Assembly: GCA_002364215.1 (NCBI GenBank)
Contig: DEXQ01000015.1
Span: 30,098-94,097, forward strand
DNA length: 64,000 bases
Reading direction: 5' to 3'
Source of the DNA: Aequorivita sp. UBA3180
GTDB taxonomy: Bacteria > Bacteroidota > Bacteroidia > Flavobacteriales > Flavobacteriaceae
Shown: positions 61,175 to 64,000 of the stretch, in pieces
How the letters are laid out: each line of letters opens with the position of its first letter
Position numbering within the stretch: the first letter of the stretch is position 1
Made by a program: the position numbers and the translations under genes
The notes under the pieces: generated by a model
The model's database searches: none
Told to the model about the DNA's origin: nothing
What the model saw: the letters and a program-made list of their open reading frames with translations, nothing else

Positions 61175-62416
61175 TTATCTGATTTTTAAGGTGACGATTG
61201 TGATAATGGCCAGAAAAATTCCCACAATCCAAAACCGCGTCACGATCTTGCTTTCGTGAAACCCCTTTATTTGATAGTGGTGATGCAAGGGAGACATTCT
61301 GAAAATGCGCCTGCCCTCACCAAATTTTTTCTTTGTGTATTTAAACCAGCTTACTTGTAAAACCACCGAAAGGTTTTCCATCAGGAATATTCCGCAGAGA
61401 ATTGGTATCAACAGTTCTTTCCGAACGGCAATTGCAATTACGGCGATGATTCCGCCAATAGTCAAACTGCCTGTATCGCCCATAAATACTTGTGCCGGAT
61501 AGGTATTGTACCATAAAAATCCGATGAGCGCTCCAACAAAAGCGGTTATGAAAATGGTCATTTCACCTGTATTTGGGATGTACATTATATTGAGATAATC
61601 CGCGAAAATCACGTTGCCCGATACCCACGCAAAGAGCGCAAGGGTCAGCCCGATTATGGCGGAAGTGCCCGCAGCGAGGCCATCAATTCCATCTGTAAGA
61701 TTGGCCCCGTTTGAAACGGCCGTGATAATAAAAATTACAATCGGAATGAAAATGAGCCATACATAGCTTTTATAACCCTCGCCCGCCCAGCTTATGAGTT
61801 CAGAATAATTGAATTCGTTTTCCTTCACGAAGGGAATAGTGGTGAGCATCGCCTTGTCCTTCACATAAAAAGTATTGGCAGATTCTTTTGCAATCACTTC
61901 AGTTATTTCGGTTTGGGTTTCAGGATTTTCAACAGTATGTTGCACTATGATGTCTGGATGCAAATACATAGTTATACCCACAAATAGGCCCAGCCCTATT
62001 TGACCAATTATCTTAAATTTTCCAGGTAAACCTTGCTTGTCGTTTTTGAATTTTTTAATGTAATCGTCAATAAAACCGATGGTTCCCATCCAAACGGTAG
62101 TAACAATCAAAAGGATTACGTAAATGTTTTCGAGTTTCGCAAAAAGCAAAACGGGAACCAGTGTAGCCAAAATAATAATGATCCCGCCCATTGTCGGCGT
62201 TCCCGCTTTTTCGTTTTGACCTTCCAAACCAAGATCACGGATAGATTCACCTACTTGCTTTTTCTGTAGATAATTGATTATTTTTTTACCGTAAACCGTG
62301 GCGATAAAAAGCGAAAGGATAACCGCCAAAATCGCCCGGAACGTAATAAAATTGAACAGCCCCGCACCCGGCACGTCGTATGTTTTATCCAAATATTCAA
62401 AAAGATAATAAAGCAT
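61175..62416 (-). CDS. mraY: Phospho-N-acetylmuramoyl-pentapeptide-transferase
   Basis: Transfers phospho-MurNAc-pentapeptide to undecaprenyl phosphate, making lipid I. 413 residues, about 50 more than E. coli MraY. Catalytic motifs: DDY at 117-119, NLTDGIDGLA at 239-248 and HHHYQIKG near the end. The extra length is mostly a polar insertion at about 155-215 (ENPETQTEITEVIAKES...), predicted to face the periplasm, a known feature of Bacteroidota. Follows murE by 3 nt. Confidence 0.95.
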   Translation of the reverse strand: MLYYLFEYLDKTYDVPGAGLFNFITFRAILAVILSLFIATVYGKKIINYLQKKQVGESIRDLGLEGQNEKAGTPTMGGIIIILATLVPVLLFAKLENIYVILLIVTTVWMGTIGFIDDYIKKFKNDKQGLPGKFKIIGQIGLGLFVGITMYLHPDIIVQHTVENPETQTEITEVIAKESANTFYVKDKAMLTTIPFVKENEFNYSELISWAGEGYKSYVWLIFIPIVIFIITAVSNGANLTDGIDGLAAGTSAIIGLTLALFAWVSGNVIFADYLNIMYIPNTGEMTIFITAFVGALIGFLWYNTYPAQVFMGDTGSLTIGGIIAVIAIAVRKELLIPILCGIFLMENLSVVLQVSWFKYTKKKFGEGRRIFRMSPLHHHYQIKGFHESKIVTRFWIVGIFLAIITIVTLKIR

Positions 62417-62419
62417 TGG

Positions 62420-63883
62420 CTATTTGTTTAGGGCGGTTAAAAGTTGGTTTACTATTTCAAAATCATCAAAATCGAAGCGTTCTCCATTAATTTCCTGATA
62501 AGTTTCGTGGCCTTTTCCGGCAATCAAAATGATGTCGTGTTCCTGCGCCATTTGGCAAGCGGCTTTTATGGCTTCTTTTCTATTCGTGATTGAAATGGTT
62601 TTTTTGTAGTGCTCTGCAGGGACACCAGCTTCAATTTGTTCAATAATTATTTCAGGGTTTTCGGTTCGTGGGTTATCACTTGTAAAAACCACTTTTGTGC
62701 TCAGTGAAGCAGCAATGTTACCCATCACGGGGCGCTTCTGTGCATCACGGTCTCCACCGCAACCCACCACAGTTATCACTTCTTCATTTCCTGTGCGAAT
62801 ACTGTTTATGGTTTCCAACACATTTTTTAATGCGTCTGGAGTATGTGCGTAATCTACAATAGCAGTGATTTTCTTTTCTGAAATTAAATATTGAAACCTT
62901 CCGCCAACACTATCCAAAGTGCTCATAATTTGAAGAGTTTCAAGTTCCTGCAATCCTAATAAATCAGCGGTCCCAAAAATTGCAAGCAAGTTATAAGCAT
63001 TGAAACCGCCAATCAATTTCACCCACAATTCCTGATTGTTTATTTTCAGGAGTTGCCCGGTAAATTGGCTCTCCAAAACTTGTGCTTTATAATCTGCATA
63101 GGTTTTAAGGGCGTATGTATGCTTTTTCGCTTTTGTATTTTGAAGCATTACCACCCCATTTTTGTCATCCACATTTACTAGCGCGAAAGCAGTTTTTGGC
63201 AATTCATCAAAAAATGATTTTTTCACATCACGGTATTCCGCAAAATCCTTGTGATAATCCAAATGGTCGTGAGATAGATTTGTAAATACACCTCCTGAAA
63301 AACGCAATGCTTCTGTGCGTTTCTGATGTATGCCGTGTGAGCTTACCTCCATAAAGCAAAATTCCACACCAGCTTCAACCATTTCGCGCAGATATTTATT
63401 AATTGTAAGTGAGTCAGGAGTTGTATGTGTAGCTTTATACTCAATATCCCCTACCATTATTTTTACAGTTGAAAGCAAACCAGCTTCCATTCCTGCTTTT
63501 TTGAAAAGTTGATATAATAAAGAAGAAACCGTAGTCTTTCCGTTGGTTCCGGTAATTCCAACCAGCTTTAATTCTTCTGAAGGATTGCCGTAGTAATTTG
63601 CAGCCATTATCGCTAATGCTTTATGCGAATCTGCCACTTGTACATATGTAATACCGTTAATGATATTTTCGGGCAGGGTTTCACAAATAATAACCAAAGC
63701 ACCTTGGTCAGCCGCGTTTTTTATGAATTGGTGCCCATCTGAAACCGCTCCCTTTATAGCAATAAAAACATCGTTCAAGGATACTTTTCGGGAATCAAAC
63801 TCCAGATTGTTTATAGCCACGGAAGTACTGCCAACTACGCTTTCGATGGTAACCTTATACAATATGTCCTTTAAAAGTATCAC
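62420..63883 (-). CDS. murE: UDP-MurNAc-tripeptide synthetase (meso-DAP type)
   Basis: 487 residues. ATP loop GTNGKTT at 112-118, carbamylated-Lys region and the specificity motif DNPR in FTSDNPRTENPE, which marks meso-diaminopimelate-adding enzymes. The start codon is GTG at 63881-63883, overlapping the ftsI TGA as GTGA, so translation is coupled. Confidence 0.95.
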   Translation of the reverse strand: MILLKDILYKVTIESVVGSTSVAINNLEFDSRKVSLNDVFIAIKGAVSDGHQFIKNAADQGALVIICETLPENIINGITYVQVADSHKALAIMAANYYGNPSEELKLVGITGTNGKTTVSSLLYQLFKKAGMEAGLLSTVKIMVGDIEYKATHTTPDSLTINKYLREMVEAGVEFCFMEVSSHGIHQKRTEALRFSGGVFTNLSHDHLDYHKDFAEYRDVKKSFFDELPKTAFALVNVDDKNGVVMLQNTKAKKHTYALKTYADYKAQVLESQFTGQLLKINNQELWVKLIGGFNAYNLLAIFGTADLLGLQELETLQIMSTLDSVGGRFQYLISEKKITAIVDYAHTPDALKNVLETINSIRTGNEEVITVVGCGGDRDAQKRPVMGNIAASLSTKVVFTSDNPRTENPEIIIEQIEAGVPAEHYKKTISITNRKEAIKAACQMAQEHDIILIAGKGHETYQEINGERFDFDDFEIVNQLLTALNK

Positions 63884-64000
63884 GATAAATTCAAGGTTAT
63901 TAATTGTCCCTTTTTTAAGGTTTCGCCAGACTTTATGGATTGGCTGGCAACGGTGCCATTGCCCACAACTTGTACCCGCAGCCCGAGATTTTCCAATAAG
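63880..64000 (-). CDS. ftsI: FtsI-type penicillin-binding protein, C-terminal fragment (PASTA domain)
   Basis: The last 39 codons before TGA at 63880-63882 read LLENLGLRVQVVGNGTVASQ then SIKSGETLKKGQLITLNLS, the end of a PASTA domain. Placed directly before murE in a dcw cluster, this is the septal transpeptidase (PBP3/Spv-like). The rest lies outside the window. Confidence 0.85.
   Translation of the reverse strand, partial: LLENLGLRVQVVGNGTVASQSIKSGETLKKGQLITLNLS

Noticed and set aside
1..64000. Search for rRNA genes, tmRNA, 4.5S RNA and further tRNAs
   Set aside because: Apart from tRNA-Arg(UCG) at 50933-51006 I recognised none; a covariance-model scan would be needed to exclude small RNAs.

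Overview
The window is a gene-dense, AT-rich chromosomal segment from a member of the Flavobacteriaceae (Bacteroidota). The grounds are a SusC/SusD outer-membrane pair, the gene order rpsL-rpsG-fusA-rpsJ followed by S10/spc/alpha without tuf, rplQ-carA-eno-gltA downstream, a MraY with a long periplasmic insert, an FtsZ with a very long tail, zinc-free forms of L36 and S14, and a promoter of the Bacteroidota type (TTTG-N19-TAnnTTTG) in front of rpsL. I cannot name the genus with confidence. There is no phage, IS transposase, CRISPR array or rRNA gene. No stretch longer than about 180 bases lacks a gene.

Layout. (1) 1-6001: RluA-type pseudouridine synthase fragment and a PASTA membrane protein on the minus strand, diverging from ddl, lpxB, a C40 peptidase lipoprotein and comEC on the plus strand. 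(2) 6029-12108: thioredoxin-like protein, two POT peptide transporters and an exported DPP-IV-type peptidase, which together look like a peptide-uptake unit. (3) 12261-17193: DDAH/arginine-deiminase-fold enzyme, citrate synthase, enolase and carA. (4) 17360-34814: 32 genes of the translation, secretion and transcription supercluster, all on the minus strand. (5) 34989-41794: Omp85-like protein, then SusC, SusD and a Calx-beta-like lipoprotein, ending in a strong terminator. (6) 41926-51494: rlmB, rhomboid protease, rarA, three exported proteins of unknown function, a HAD nucleotidase, a deacetylase-like protein, radC, a DUF1569-like protein, tRNA-Arg(UCG) and yqeY. (7) 51643-64000: division and cell-wall cluster ftsI-murE-mraY-[four-helix-bundle gene]-murD-ftsW-murG-murC-ftsQ-ftsA-ftsZ on the minus strand.

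The most interesting signal is a family of short elements made of heptanucleotide units. At 60730-61166, between mraY and murD inside an otherwise tightly packed operon, a small gene of the 23S-rRNA-intervening-sequence (IVP/S23, four-helix bundle) family is bracketed by heptamer arrays in inverted orientation: TACGATT-type units on the left, AATCGTA-type units on the right. The left array runs into murD and now encodes its N-terminus as a 7-residue repeat. ORF-less arrays with the same 7-nt period sit between rplQ and rpoA (17928-18011, GATTNNN then AATCNNN), between ddl and lpxB (2042-2119, GTTNNNN then AACNNNN), between eno and carA (15999-16026, one-sided) and between ftsW and murD (59363-59407, one-sided). 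The unit sequence differs from site to site while period and head-to-head symmetry are kept. I infer a family of small mobile or amplifying elements, possibly with the four-helix gene as the coding member.

Functionally the window combines core growth machinery (ribosome, RNA polymerase alpha, SecY, EF-G, divisome, peptidoglycan precursors) with nutrient acquisition: the SusCD pair could bring oligomers into the periplasm, while the DPP-IV enzyme and POT carriers handle peptides.
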